From assembly GCF_023898315.1 (NCBI RefSeq), contig NC_064617.1, positions 714,881,202 through 714,945,201 on the forward strand: a stretch of 64,000 nucleotides of DNA, in the 5' to 3' direction. Below are positions 1-11,029 of the stretch, piece after piece; position 1 is the first letter of the stretch, and each line of letters opens with the position of its first letter. Below the pieces are notes generated by a model. The model was not told the origin of the DNA. It worked only from the letters and a program-made list of their open reading frames with translations, and searched no databases. The DNA is from Schistocerca nitens. Taxonomy: Eukaryota; Arthropoda; Insecta; Orthoptera; Acrididae. A program made the position numbers and the translations under genes.

Positions 1-411
1 TTTCTAGGACGTCAATACTTTGAAGACGTCTTGATACAATAGATCTTGATAATACTGACGTTGGGTCCACACTCACTGCTGGGATTCACCGACGTAGCCT
101 CCGGATCGGTGGTTTCATCACATCTATCATGTGACTAGAGACGTGCCTGTCCAGTAGAAATGTCGCCTTCTGCTGGATACTACCCGAGACTGTGAGTGGA
201 ACTGGCGGTGGACATCCTAAACCGTCAGCAGAGGGACTGTCTTATCGGAGAAACGAAATTTGTTTTGACACTGAGCCACATTGTTCCTATGTACAGACAG
301 GCATACATAGAGAAAATGGGACTGTCTAACACCGTTAGATGACTCAATATTTTTACAGAGTGTTAGTACATGTGATCACTTTGTGGGACGACGTTGCACG
401 TAACGCTCACC
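1..411. other. Unassigned noncoding DNA
   Basis: No open frame, tRNA-like box or repeat family could be recognised here. It ends at the target-site duplication of the first SINE. Confidence 0.4.
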
Positions 412-580
412 TGCGTCAAGGTTCAAAATGGTTCAAATGGTTCTGAGCACTATGGGACTTAACTGCTGAAGTCATCAGTCCCCGAGAACTTAGAACCACT
501 TATACCTAACTAACCTAAGGACATCACACACATCCATGCCCGAGGCAGGATTCGAACCTGCGACCGTAGTGCGTCAAGGT
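412..580 (-). mobile_element. SINE-A, tRNA-derived, 5'-truncated, with target duplication
   Basis: Minus-strand copy of the commonest SINE of the window. It is read as a tRNA-like head with a B box (GGTTCGAATCC on the minus strand), then a body containing CCTTAGGTTAGTTAGGTTTA, ending near CCATTTTGAACC. This copy lacks the A-box half of the head. It is flanked by an exact 11-bp duplication TGCGTCAAGGT at 412-422 and 570-580, the mark of LINE-type insertion. Confidence 0.85.
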
Positions 581-945
581 ATTGCCTTTGTAATCATCAG
601 AGGAGCACTGATAGCAGACATATACTATTTCTCCAAACATTCATTATTCTTTCCACAGGAACTGCAGATACATTTCTCACTTTCTGTGTCCTGTGGTTTA
701 ACACACAGTCGATTGTGATAGCAGCATAGAGAGACCAGAACTACACTGATGTAGGCGCTGCATTGGTTAACATACTGAACTCGTATCCGGAGCTTAAACC
801 TCCGTGCTGCTGCCTGATTTCCCTAAATCGTTTCACATGAGTGTCGGAGAAATGTCTCCAGAATAACCGCTTCCGTTATCTTGCTCCAGTTATGTCAACT
901 TTAACATTGTGCATTGTTTATAACATTATAAATGCCGATGTGGTT
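581..945. other. Unassigned noncoding DNA
   Basis: AT-rich sequence without a supportable gene. A short stretch near 820 resembles the middle of a tRNA-SINE (TGATTTCCCTAAATCG) but is too short to call. Confidence 0.35.
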
Positions 946-1331
946 ACTTCCTTAGAACTACTTAAACCAAACTAACCTAAGGACAGCACACAACACCCAG
1001 TCATCACGAGGCAGAGAAAATCCCTGACCCCGCCGGGTTCAAAAATGGTTCAAATGGCTCTGAGCACTATGGGACTCAACTGCTGTGGTCATAAGTCCCC
1101 TAGAACTTAGAACTACTTAAACCTAACTAACCTAAGGACAGCACACAACACCCAGCCATCACGAGGCAGAGAAAATCCCTGACCCCGCCGGGAATCGAAC
1201 CCGGGAACCCGGGCGTGGGAAGCGAGAACGCTACCGCACGACCACGAGATGTGGGCGACCCCGCCGGGAATCGAACCCGGGAACCCGGGCGCGGGAAGCG
1301 AGAACGCTACCGCACGCCCAAGAGCTGCGGA
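946..1331 (-). mobile_element. Composite of SINE-B copies with repeated tRNA-like heads
   Basis: SINE-B shares its 3' body with SINE-A but has a different tRNA-like head (B box GGGTTCGATTCCC on the minus strand). Three pieces lie in series: a partial body and head at about 946-1040, a nearly full copy at about 1042-1252, and a second head alone at about 1255-1331. The array abuts LINE-E sequence at exactly the position where the SINE-B copy at 3139-3383 does, which suggests a duplicated locus rather than independent insertion. Confidence 0.75.
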
Positions 1332-1485
1332 CCTCTGGTGTAATTTATGTTAGTTTCAGATCTGTTTTGATTTCGCCAATCCATTACAATGAGTCTGTTT
1401 TAGATTTACTCCTGTTTTCATAGAACTCAACTATTTTCTTTGTAAATCTGTCGGCATTCATTCTTTTGATGTGTCCATTCAATCC
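1332..1485 (-). mobile_element. LINE-E fragment, duplicate of 3368-3515
   Basis: These roughly 150 bases match 3368-3515 with few differences, starting at the same CCTCTGGTGTAATTT boundary beside a SINE-B head. The counterpart belongs to the C-terminal region of a minus-strand LINE reverse transcriptase, so this is a fragment of a duplicated locus or of a second LINE copy. After about 1485 the similarity stops. Confidence 0.65.
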
Positions 1486-2934
1486 TTTCTATTGTTTCAC
1501 ATTGTGGAGGCATCACTCATGTAGCATCTCAGCATTCATCCACAGTGATTTACGGAAGCCTTGGAAATTTGTAATCATAATTCTCAGACCAAGATTCAGT
1601 GTCTATTCTCTCATGCAAGCACTTTGTCAGTTCCTAATTTCACTGAATGGATTTTTGAAAACAATCTTGACTTTGCTCGCAAGTCTTCTTTTACCTTTTT
1701 TTCATCGATGTATGTAAGTGATCTGAGATAATGATGCAGAGGCATTCTGTTTTATTATTCCTTGAAACACGCCTGCGACAGGCAAGCATTAAGTGCAGCT
1801 AGTGGCGTAGTGTTACTGTATAGAAAGTCATAGCCTTGTCACGGATGCAACTAATTCCTGGCCACTTGATTTTGTGTTTAATAGTAAGCAACCTTTAGAA
1901 GATGCTGACCTCCACAACTTCGCTATTGTTAAGGTGTTCCATCTGGAAAATCCATGTGCATCTTACTGCTTCTCTTGTTTCCTTCACAGATAAAGATTAG
2001 TGTCCTATTGTTCCGCTGCCAAGTAACAAATCACAGCGACGATAATCCTACTCGTTGTTCCAGTCAAGGTTTTGCCACGTTTTCGTAACGTAGCACGTTC
2101 AGCAGACGTTTTTTAAGCTTTGCAGCTTTCGATCTCACCTTGAAGAGATTTATTTCTGGAAGTTTACAATTTGCCTCGGTGTTAGCTTGAGCAATAAATA
2201 TATTTTGAGTCTTCCATCTTGAACAAAACAGAATTTATTGTTCACATTTATCAGTACGTGTTTTCGTGGTATTACATCACCAGTGGGTTTCTTTTCACTG
2301 CAAAACAGGAATAATGTCGGACAAGAATATTTGCATGTTGAAATATGATCATCGATTCACTCTTTTCTTACGTTACAGTACTTTCTAAGAAAGGAAAACA
2401 AAGGCCTAAGATGGAGAAACTATTAATTGAATTACTTTCTCGCTTTATTGTAGCTATTTACTTGCACCAGTATCTACTTGCTGCTGTCGCATCCAAATAG
2501 GAATATTGATTAAATTTACTTCCGTTTCTTTTTAGTTTATTCTAATATTTTAGCGACTGTTTAGGGATAGACGATTCAGAACAGTGTGTAGTAGGTGCTC
2601 TCGTTACCAAGGGTCGTCCAACCGCAGAGAGGATGTTTGTTTTTTACCGTAAGCATTCCGTTTCTTTTTATTTTTGAAGCACCTTCATTGCTCTGTAACA
2701 CATGGTTGTCATATGTATATAATAGCCGTTTTGTGTAATGATTTGAAGTAAGTTACTGTATTTTTGTTATTCTCTTGTTAAATAGGGAACAGCTTTTCAG
2801 AGCGCAAGTTTCGTTAAGTCTGATTGCTATTTAGTTCTACTTACGATTTTGTGGAACTATAAAGTCTTCTTTTAGATGCCACTAACATTGTTGTTATTGA
2901 TGTTACAAGTATTATTATTATTAGTTATATATAT
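1486..2934. other. Unassigned noncoding DNA
   Basis: No convincing reading frame or repeat was seen. A short ATT-type run lies near 2888-2924 at the edge of the LINE-E remnant. Confidence 0.35.
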
Positions 2935-3677
2935 TTGCGAATGAGCCCATTAGGACTACGCAAAGTACTTAGTGGCTTGCATTTGCCTTACTTTGTTCCC
3001 ATAATTCTTTCATTCTTTTGCTGTGGGCTTCTTTTCTTTCTTGAGAAGACGTTGATCCAGTCTTCTTCTTTGGTTTCTCCTCTTGGTCAACTTGCCACTT
3101 GTGAATTTTGAATCTGAAGATTTCCCTGTTTTGGGTATCCTCTGGTGTAATTTCAAATGGTTCAAATGGCTCTGAGCACTATCGGACTTAACATCTATGG
3201 TCATCAGTCCCCTAGAACTCAAAACTACTTAAACCTAACTAACCTAAGGACAGCACACAACACCCAGTCATCACGAGGCAGAGAAAATCCCTGACCCCGC
3301 CGGGAATTGAACCCGGGAACCCGGGCGCGGGAAGCGAGAACGCTACCGCACGACCATGAGCTGCGGACCTCTGGTGTAATTTCTGTTAGTTTCAATCTGT
3401 TTTGATTTCGCCAATCCATTACAATGAGTCTGTTTTAGATTTACTCCTGTTTTCATAGATTTCAACTATTTGCTTTGTAAATCTGTCCGCACTCATTCTT
3501 TTGATGTGTCCATAGAATCTTAATCTGCGTTTTCTAATGTTACTGTGAATATCAGAGTATTGTTTGCTTTCCTGTTTGCCTCTGAGCCGATACAGTACAT
3601 CTACAATTTTTGGGCCTAAAATTTTTCTTATGATCTTCCGTTCCTTTTTCTGAATATTTTCTAAGTCTTGAACGACA
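2935..3677 (-). pseudogene. LINE-E reverse transcriptase, C-terminal part, split by a SINE
   Basis: C-terminal end of a non-LTR retrotransposon polyprotein on the minus strand. With the SINE at 3139-3383 removed, the frame reads from about 3675 down to 3010. It includes ENIQKKERKIIRKILGPK and RRLRFYGHIKRM, which resemble the region after the reverse transcriptase domain in many insect LINEs, and it ends in a basic Lys/Arg-rich tail. The upstream half of the same element lies at 5956-6710, on the far side of the inserted LINE-alpha. The clade is uncertain (RTE-like or a related one). It is an old, non-functional copy. Confidence 0.65.
3139..3383 (-). mobile_element. SINE-B with 16-bp target duplication
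   Basis: A full SINE-B on the minus strand: tRNA-like head at the right end (reading GGGTTCAATTCCCGGCGGG on the minus strand), then the body shared with SINE-A. It is bounded by an exact duplication CCTCTGGTGTAATTTC at 3139-3154 and 3368-3383. It interrupts the LINE-E reading frame, so it is younger than that LINE. Confidence 0.88.
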
Positions 3678-3745
3678 TCATCTTTACGCCAGTGACTGTT
3701 ACAAGTTTTTATTACATTATTGCCATTTCGGCCTTAGTCCATGAT
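3678..3745. repeat. Left arm of inverted repeat around LINE-alpha
   Basis: About 68 bases that recur in reverse complement at 5888-5955 with a few mismatches. The two arms face each other across LINE-alpha (about 3764-5880). One arm is presumably LINE-E sequence and the other an inverted copy made during insertion or rearrangement. Confidence 0.75.
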
Positions 3746-3763
3746 CAAGTGCTGATTCAGCAC

Positions 3764-5880
3764 ATGATCTACATCTACATCTACGTCCATACTCCGCAAG
3801 CCACCTGACGGTGTGTGGCGGAGGGTACACTGAGTACCTCTACCGGTTCTCCCTTCTATTCCAGTCTCGTATCGTTCGTGGAAAGAAGGATTGTCGGTAT
3901 GCTTCTGTGTGGGCTCTAATCTCTCAGATTTTACCCTCATGGTCTCTTCGCGAGATATACGTAGGAGGGAGCAATATACTGCTTGACTCTTCGGTCAAGG
4001 TACGTTCTCGAAACTTTAACAAAAGCCCGTACCGAGCTACTGAGCGTCTCTCCCGCAGAGTCTTCCACTGGAGTTTATCTATCATCTCCGTAACGCTTTC
4101 GCGATTACTAAATGATCCTGTAACGAAGCGCGCTGCTCTCCGATGGATCTTCTCTATCTCTTCTATCAACCCTATCTGGTACGGATCCCACACTGCTGAG
4201 CAGTATTCAAGCAGTGGACGAACAAGCGTACTGTAACCTACTTCCTTTGTTTTCGGTTTGCATTTCCTTAGGATTCTTCCAATGAATCTCAGTCTGGCAT
4301 CTGCTTTACCGGCGATCAACTTTATATGATCATACCATTTTAAATCACTCCTAATGAGTACTCCCAGATAATTTATGGAATTAACTGCTTCCAGTTGCTG
4401 ACCTGCTATTTTGTAGCTAAATGATAAGGGATCTATCTTTCTATGTATTCGCAGCACATTACACTTGTCTACATTGAGATTCAATTGCCATTCCCTGCAC
4501 CATGCGTCAATTCGCTGCAGATCCTCCTGCATTTCAGTACAATTTTCCATTGTTACAACCTCTCGATACACCACAGCATCATCTGCAAAAAGCCTCAGTG
4601 AACTTCCGATGTCATCCACAAGGTCATTTATGTATATTGTGAATAGCAACGGTCCTATGACACTCCCCTGCGGCACACCTGAAATCACTCTTACTTAGGA
4701 AGACTTCTCTCCATTGAGAATAACATGCTGCGTTCTGTTATCTAGGAACTCTTCAATCCAATCACACAATTGGTCTGATAGTCCATATGCTCTTACTTTG
4801 TTCATTAAACGACTGTGGGGAACTGTATCGAACGCCTTGCGGAAGTCAAGAAACACAGCATCTACCTGTGAACCCGTGTCAATGGCCCTCTGAGTCTCGT
4901 GGACGAATAGCGCGAGCTGGGTTTCGCACGCCCGTCTTTTTCGAAACCCATGCTGATTCCTACAGAGTAGATTTCTAGTCTCCAGAAAAGTCATTATACT
5001 CGAACATAATACGTGTTCCAAAATTCTACAACTGATCGACGTTAGAGATATAGGTCTATAGTTCTGCACATCTGTTCGACGTCCCTTCTTCAGTCCAATC
5101 CTTTGGAACGCTACGCTCTTCTAGAGACCTACGGTACCCCGCTGCAAGAAGGGGTGCAAGTTCCTTCGCGTACTCTTTGTAAAATCGAACTGGTATCCCA
5201 TCAGGTCCAGCGGCCTTTCTTCTTTTGAGCGATTTTAATTGTTTCTCTATCCCTCTGTCGTCTATTTCGATATCTACCATTTTGTCATCTGTGTTGCAAT
5301 CTAGAGAAGGAATTACAGTGCAGTCTTCCTCTGTGAAACAGCTTTGGAAAAAGACATTTAGTATTTCGGCCTTTAGTCTGTCATCCTCTGTTTCAGTACC
5401 ATTTTGGTCACAGAGTGTCTGGACATTTTGTTTTGATCCACCTACCGCTTTGACATAAGACCAAAATTTCTTAGGATTTTCTGCCAAGTCAGTACATAGA
5501 ACTTTACTTTCGAAGTCATTGAACGCCTCTCGCATAGCCCTCCTCACACTACATTTCGCTTCGCGTAATTTTTGTTTGTCTGCAAGGCTTAGGCTATGTT
5601 TATGTTTGCTGTGAAGTTCCCTTTGCTTCCGCAGCAGTTTTCTAACTCGGTTGTTGTACCACGGTGGCTCTTTTCCATCTCTTACGATCTTGCTTGGCAG
5701 ATACTAATCTAACGCATATTGTACGATGGTTTTGAACTTTGTCCACTGATCCTCAACACAATCTATACTTGAGACAAAACTTTTGTGTTGAGCCGCCAGG
5801 TACTCTGTAATCTGCTCTTTGTCACTTTTGCTAAACAGAAAAATCTTCCTACCTTTTTTAATACTTCTATTTACGGCTGA
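3764..5880 (-). mobile_element. LINE-alpha, 5'-truncated non-LTR retrotransposon
   Basis: Minus-strand LINE of the CR1/Jockey group. Its 3' end is not poly(A) but a short repeat: read on the minus strand it ends in GATGTAGATGTAGATG at about 3767-3785, preceded by a conserved GGTGGCTTGCGGAGTATGG-type sequence. The element keeps only the end of the endonuclease domain, the whole reverse transcriptase domain and the C-terminus, about 2.1 kb. It sits inside LINE-E. A second copy of the same family is at 40853-42216 on the plus strand. Confidence 0.85.
3775..5880 (-). pseudogene. LINE-alpha ORF2: endonuclease end and reverse transcriptase
   Basis: Reverse transcriptase that would copy the LINE RNA at a nicked target. 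Pieces in order on the minus strand are: the end of the endonuclease (5880-5704, with RKIFLFSKSDKEQITEYL), the linker and fingers (5547-5056, with RRKAAGPDGIPVRFYKEY), motif A (5069-4695, VFLDFRKAFDTVPH) and motifs B and C with thumb (4688-3924, ISGVPQGSVIGPLLF and LFADDAVVY), then a C-terminal LVRPLLEYCSAVWDP region. The catalytic residues are present. The frame shifts near 5060 and 4690, there is a stop at about 5704, and the 5' end is missing, so the copy is dead. The decay is light, indicating a fairly recent insertion. Confidence 0.88.
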
Positions 5881-5887
5881 ATAATGG

Positions 5888-5955
5888 CCTAAGGCCGAAA
5901 TTGCAATAGTATAATAAAAACTTGTAACAGTCACTGGCGTAAAGATGATGTCCTC
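5888..5955. repeat. Right arm of inverted repeat around LINE-alpha
   Basis: Reverse complement of 3678-3745 with a few mismatches. It joins LINE-alpha to the upstream half of LINE-E. Confidence 0.75.
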
Positions 5956-6710
5956 CAAAAAATTTTTTATGACTGTGAATCCCAGCTACAACAAGTTTTT
6001 CTATGTCTGTTTTCCTGTTTGAAATTAGTGTCTCTGATCCATACAGGCATTCTGGTTTTATGACGGTATTGTAATGTCTTAGTTTTGTGTGCTTGGGACA
6101 CATTTTTTTACCGTAGATATTTTGTGTGGGGCGATAAGCAGTGTCCGTCTTTTGGCATCTGACTTAGTTGGTTTTCGTTTCTATTCCATTTTCCTGAATA
6201 TTTTCACCGAGATTTTTAAATTGAAGGATATATTTTGTCTCCATGAATTTTGGTGCTTGTTTGTTGCAAGTCATATATTCTGTCTTTTCAAAAGATACTT
6301 GCAGGCAGACTGTTTCCGCAGTTTCTTTCAGGAGTTCAATCTGTTTTTTGGCTGTTGAAACATCGCGAGTTAAGATGGCTAGATTGTCTGCAAATGCTAA
6401 GCAATCTACTGTTAATTTTCCTCAGCCGAGAGTAATTGGTTTGCCAATCTTGAGGACTGATTTCAGTTTGCGCCATTCTTGTATCACCTTTTCAAGGACA
6501 CAGTTGAACAGTAGTGGAGAGAGTCCATCTCCTTGTTATACTCCTGTTATGATCAGAAAAGGTTCTGAGATTTCCCCCATAAATTTGGCTTTAGATTTTG
6601 TGTCCATCAATGTCTGTTGTATGATTACAAATGTTTTCAGATCTAAACCCTGTTCTTTTATTATTTTGAATAATTATTGTCGAAAAAATGAATCGTAGGC
6701 TTTTTAAAGT
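5956..6710 (-). pseudogene. LINE-E reverse transcriptase, central part
   Basis: On the minus strand the conceptual translation contains QGDGLSPLLFNCVLEKVIQEW (reverse transcriptase motif B region), then LTVDCLAFADNLAIL (motif C, with FADN in place of FADD), and later TVIKPECLYGSETL, a hallmark near the C-terminus of many insect LINE proteins. Several stop codons interrupt it, for example just before QGDG and after ITLG. This is the upstream half of the element whose end lies at 2935-3677. The altered catalytic Asp and the stops mark it as an old relic. Confidence 0.8.
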
Positions 6711-6741
6711 ATTATTGTTATTATTATTAATTATTATTGCT
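6705..6741. repeat. ATT microsatellite
   Basis: An imperfect run of ATT/TTA triplets. It could be the edge of the LINE-E copy or simple slippage. Confidence 0.6.
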
Positions 6742-6787
6742 ATTAGTGGCCGCAGCTGTAATAGTTTAAGTTATTCCAGTAATGACT

Positions 6788-6994
6788 TCGTTATCAAAAA
6801 ATGGTTCAAATAACTCTGATCACTGTGGCACTTCACATCTGAGGTCATCAGTCCCCTAGAACTTAGAACTACTGAAACCTAACTAACCTAAGGACTCACA
6901 CCCGAGGAAGGATTCGAACCTGCTTCCGTAGCGGTCGCGCGGTTCCAGACTGAAGCGCCTAGAACCGCTCGGCCACTGCGGCCGGCTCGTTATC
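6788..6994 (-). mobile_element. SINE-A with 8-bp target duplication
   Basis: A full-length SINE-A on the minus strand. The right end reads on the minus strand as GCCGGCCGCAGTGGCCGAGC (A box), followed by the B box GGTTCGAATCC. A duplication TCGTTATC lies at 6788-6795 and 6987-6994. It is more diverged than most other copies. Confidence 0.88.
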
Positions 6995-7228
6995 TCATAC
7001 TCAGTACAATTTACTCACAATACCACTGCAGATACTCAAATTACTGTAATATTCATTGTCATACTAAAACTGTTATTTTCTTAGGTAACTGTAATGTACT
7101 GTATGTGTGAAACCCTGGTACGATGTAAGAAAGAGACTGATGGCCATAATCAGATCAGGTTGAATAAATAAATGAAATAAATACATTTTTTGCTCTTTTA
7201 TTTCATATGTGTCGTCCTGGAGTTAGAT

Positions 7229-7300
7229 GTGTCACGGATTGCGCGGCTCCTCCCGCCAGAGGTTCGAGTCCTCCCTCAGGCATGTGTGTGTTGTTCTTAG
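7229..7300 (+). mobile_element. tRNA-derived SINE head fragment
   Basis: A tRNA-like stretch with a B box GGTTCGAGTCC and the following CCTCCCTCAGGCATGTGTGT, then TTGTTCTTAG, which I recognise as the start of another insect tRNA-SINE. Only the head remains. Confidence 0.6.
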
Positions 7301-7521
7301 TACCCCACAGCCCGGGTCTCGCACCTTCCGACTTACATCTGTTTTGCCCAATGAAGGATGCACTGGATGTGAAGCAGTACGTGGATGATTGGGAGGTTAT
7401 TGATGCAGCAGGACGTTGGCTGCGACGTCGACCAGTAGAGAGGTACCATGCAGGCATACAGACACTACCTGCAAGGTGGCGTAAGGCCGTCACATCGAAT
7501 GGGGATTATGTAGAAAAACGG
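7300..7521 (+). pseudogene. mariner-like transposase C-terminal fragment
   Basis: The end of a mariner DD34D transposase, which cuts and pastes DNA at TA sites. The translation runs HSPGLAPSDLHLFCPMKDAL, then a helical part with VIDAAGRWLRRRPVE, and ends in GDYVEK as in mariner proteins. The third catalytic Asp is present (APSD), but the usual SPDLAP is SPGLAP here. The N-terminus and the first two Asp residues are missing, so it is an inert fragment next to a SINE head. Confidence 0.8.
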
Positions 7522-8483
7522 GAGATTCTAGTCAAAAGAATGGAGAACAATATGATGTACTCGAATCCGAATAAAAGGAACCTGCTTTCACACAAAAATG
7601 TTTCGCATTGCTTGTTGACGGCCTGTCGTATTTAATGGAAAATCTATGGTAACGTGAAGCCTATGCGATGTCACGGCCTAGAGCTCCTGTAATTCAGAAA
7701 TGTCTGCAGTTTCTACATCCAAATTTAAATTTCACCAAATCTTTTTGTAACTTTTTGTTTATTCCATAAAAATAAAGTCCAAAGATGAACGTGATTTACA
7801 ATGGTACGTATATACAAGTACTACAAAATGGACGACCTCGGTAGCAGCCAGTGGACGTACAGTCGACAAAACAAAACTTTTCCCACGGAAAATCTCTAAG
7901 TCTCATATCGACCATTCTCAGCATGTGCAGCCACATCACAAATAGTGGCAACACTTTCGCTCCGTTGATGGCCATGTTGGGTTGTAGCGGCAACACATTA
8001 TTATGCCGGAAAGACTTACTGTACACAGCACTGGTAATTAATACCAGTAAAACATCATATACGGAACTTCAGAACCTCGACAACGGTCGAGAAATATGTA
8101 GCGACTTCACCAGCAGCTCTAGATGCGGTCCGAAGACAGTGTTAGCGTCACTGTACAAGTAGGGACAAAAAAAAAAAAAAAATTGTGCGCACGGTTACAG
8201 TGCTTGTTCGTCACTCGTTCTATCAGAGATCGGTTCCAACATCTAGTGCATATTTTTATATCTCCGTCGTGTAGGTGCCAACCACCTTTCTGTGGTAGTT
8301 CCTCTTGTCTTGATGAGCACAAAGGTGGTTAATGTTACTGGCAGTCCTTCGGAGAACTATTGTAAAGCGAGCTGACAAAAACAGTGTAACAAAACTCGCA
8401 AAATTTTAAACCAAATTCGTCCAAGTTATTTTAACGCCGTTAGTTTTATAGGAGCGAGAAAATATTGCTACTTTCAAGATGAT
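7522..8483. other. Unassigned noncoding DNA
   Basis: No supportable gene. It contains a 16-base A run at about 8166-8181 that may be the tail of an unrecognised retroposon. Confidence 0.35.
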
Positions 8484-8664
8484 GTTTGTGGGGCGCTCAA
8501 CTACGCGGTCATCAGCTCCCGTACACATTCCCTATCTGAATCCTTTCCAGCCTCGCCACTTGCACGACTGATGATGGAATGATAACGACAACCCGGCTGG
8601 GAATCGAAACCGGGACCCCGTGATCCAGAGGTAGCAACACTAGCCACTAGACCACGAGCTCTGT
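8484..8664 (-). mobile_element. SINE-C, tRNA-derived
   Basis: On the minus strand the copy starts with a tRNA-like head containing GTGGTCTAGTGGCTAGTG (A box) and GGTTTCGATTCCC (B box). The body ends in GATGACCGCGTAGTTGAGCG then CCCCACAAAC, a 3' end I recognise from orthopteran SINEs. No clear target duplication was seen. Confidence 0.78.
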
Positions 8665-9924
8665 TTTGAAGAGTAAGTAGCTTTAAATCAATCAGATTTG
8701 TTGTATAGTTTTATCTTTTACGAAGTCCGTAATTCAGATGTAGGAGAGAATAACTTATCGAATAATTATTCATTTCTTTGACATGATTCAAACCTGTAAT
8801 GATACCCTTTTTTTCATACTACGAACTCATATTTAAGCTCCTTTTCTTCCTTTATCGAGAACACTAACATTCACTATCTCTATCAGTTTCGTAAACAGTC
8901 AAGTCGAAATTAAGTTTCAGAAGAGACAGTTTTGTCTATATGCATAACACTATTCACAGAAGTAGCAGACGTAGTGAGAAAGTAGATGCAACAGAATAAA
9001 ACTGTTAAGATGAAAATGAGTAAGAGAGATTAGATGTTTAACAGTGAGTTCATAAATTTGGTAACGATGTAAAATTAGAAGTATGCTCAGAAAAATAAGC
9101 TCAACAATTCGTCGAGATGAGTCTGAATAAGACGATTAAATTCTGTTACAATCCGGTTGGACGTGGTTAATGATCCGAAAGAAATAAGCAGATACGGTGT
9201 GACCTTGCAACTGAGAATCAAGCGTAGAATACGGTTTTTCAAAGGAAATTATGGTTCATTTTTCCCGTTTCCAAGGAAATTAGAGCTCAATAATTTCGGT
9301 GCTCTACAGGAATGAAACTGGAGACGCATGATGACGGAATGCACTACGCTTTGCCTTACTTCAATTAGAACTTAATTTGAAAAAAAAAACGACTATTTAT
9401 GTTCTGAATTGGCATTGTTTTTGATTTACACAAATGATACTGTCATCACTGATAATGATTGCGAATATAGAGGAAAGGGGCGCTTTATGGGACAGTTCCC
9501 TAATGTAAGACAGCTAGATTCTGACTAAAGTACAGTAACTGATCTGTTGTAACTATCAGAACTTAGTTCCTACAGCGCCCGAGGCGTTGAACAGTGCCGG
9601 TATAAACATTATGGAACTGGATGTTGTTGGGAATCCTTGATTTTAAAAGTGCTGAATTTCAAGTTTTCGGGTGTACGTGCTTGTAAGGCTTTACTGTCTC
9701 AAGTTGGATAGATGTTGCAACAATATTCATATGATTATATTCTTCACAACTCCTTCATTCGCTATAACGAATTGCTCTTCAGACTAAGTAGGGCTAGGTC
9801 TCTAGAACAAGATTGCTTGTTTCTGATATGAGATACAACGGATATCCTAATAAGCGACATATCGCATATTAGGACAAGTTATCTCATATTAGGATAACTT
9901 CAGCTCTCCACCCTAATAACTTTT
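8665..9924. other. Unassigned noncoding DNA
   Basis: AT-rich and gene-free as far as I can see. Near 9860-9900 the phrase CATATTAGGA recurs; it occurs again near 10880, so these could be terminal or subterminal repeats of the pogo-like remnant between them. Confidence 0.35.
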
Positions 9925-10700
9925 AATAACTAGTTTGACAATTTCGTGAACTTCAAGAAGCCACCTGGTGATGATCCTGTTGTGCTAATATTTGATGGCC
10001 GTCATATAGCATTTGTGTGATAGCCCAAAGCAAGAGAAAACTGTGTCCACATGATCTGTTTATCCCCCACTCCGCGCACAAAATGCAGCCTCTTATGTCG
10101 AATTCACACGACCGTTTAAAACGCATTATCGCCAATAAAAAATGGTGGCAAGTAATCCACGTCAAAAAGAAACCCCATATATTATTACGAAGTTATTTGG
10201 AGCAGTCTGCTTAACAGTAAAAATAATGGAAAATGCTGTAAACGGCCTCTGGAAAACGGGAATCTTCACATGTAAGAGATATAAATACTTTGAGACTCTG
10301 ACTTTGCAATACACCAGAAGTTTAACATACCAGATGCCAACAATGGACTAAATGTAGGTCCAAATGGTATCCGGCCACCTGCCAACATCAGTAAGCCACA
10401 CGAAGTGCCACCATGTCTAGTAAAAGCAGCACGTTTTGCATCAGTTCAGTAGCTAGCATGGACTTCATACAGGGGGCGTTTTAAACAATTCAATGGGGAG
10501 AAAGCTGTGGCGCAATCTAAGGAGACAGAAGGAAAAATTTTGTTCTGCAAAAAGAAAAACAAGCACAGAAAACATAATCTTCCAGTCATTCAGTCTGATA
10601 CCAATTTAATTGAGGTCAGTGCTTCAGATGTGCTTTCTGAAGAAGAAGACGCTGAATTTTTTTGCAGTATACTTTTTTCTGAAGACTGACGTAGATAAAT
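9925..10700 (+). pseudogene. pogo/Tigger-like transposase remnant
   Basis: Decayed DDE transposase of the pogo group. The translation runs KKPPGDDPVVLIFDGRH, resembling the second catalytic Asp region (usually LLILDGH). Then follow HDLFIPHSAHKMQPL, resembling the PPHTTHRLQPLD segment, and ITKLFGAVCL with NAVNGLWKTGIF, resembling the C-terminal GFRKTGIWP block. A Lys-rich acidic tail follows up to 10689. Stops and frameshifts lie between the blocks. CATATTAGGACA repeats flank it. The family is an inference from motif order. Confidence 0.65.
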
Positions 10701-11029
10701 AGAATACTATCCTTGCTCTCCAGAAGAAATACAGCTTTTGTATCCCTAGGTGTACTTCTTTCGCACAATGAACTCAAAAAAAGTTGGAGAGGCGGTAAGG
10801 AATAGAATATTATTATCTCAGAATTATTAGGCGTTTCTTATATTGGTCGGTAATAAGTGTTTTCTCTGATTGTCTCATATTAGGACAAAACCTCTATTTC
10901 GATTCAAATAGACTTCTTCGTACTTTTTTCAATTTTGCATGTATTAAGTAGCACGAACAAACATTCAGCTATGTGAAATGCTGTAATATAAAGTAATGTG
11001 AGACGAGGAAAGTTTCAAATCAGGAATAA
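10701..11029. other. Unassigned noncoding DNA
   Basis: No gene seen; it contains a TCATATTAGGACAA phrase near 10876 that also occurs upstream of the pogo-like remnant. Confidence 0.35.

Noticed and set aside
536-718. Open frame beginning MPEAGFEPATVV
   Set aside because: The recurring MPEAGFEPATV translation is the reverse side of the SINE-A tRNA-like head; similar frames occur at 43423. Not a gene.
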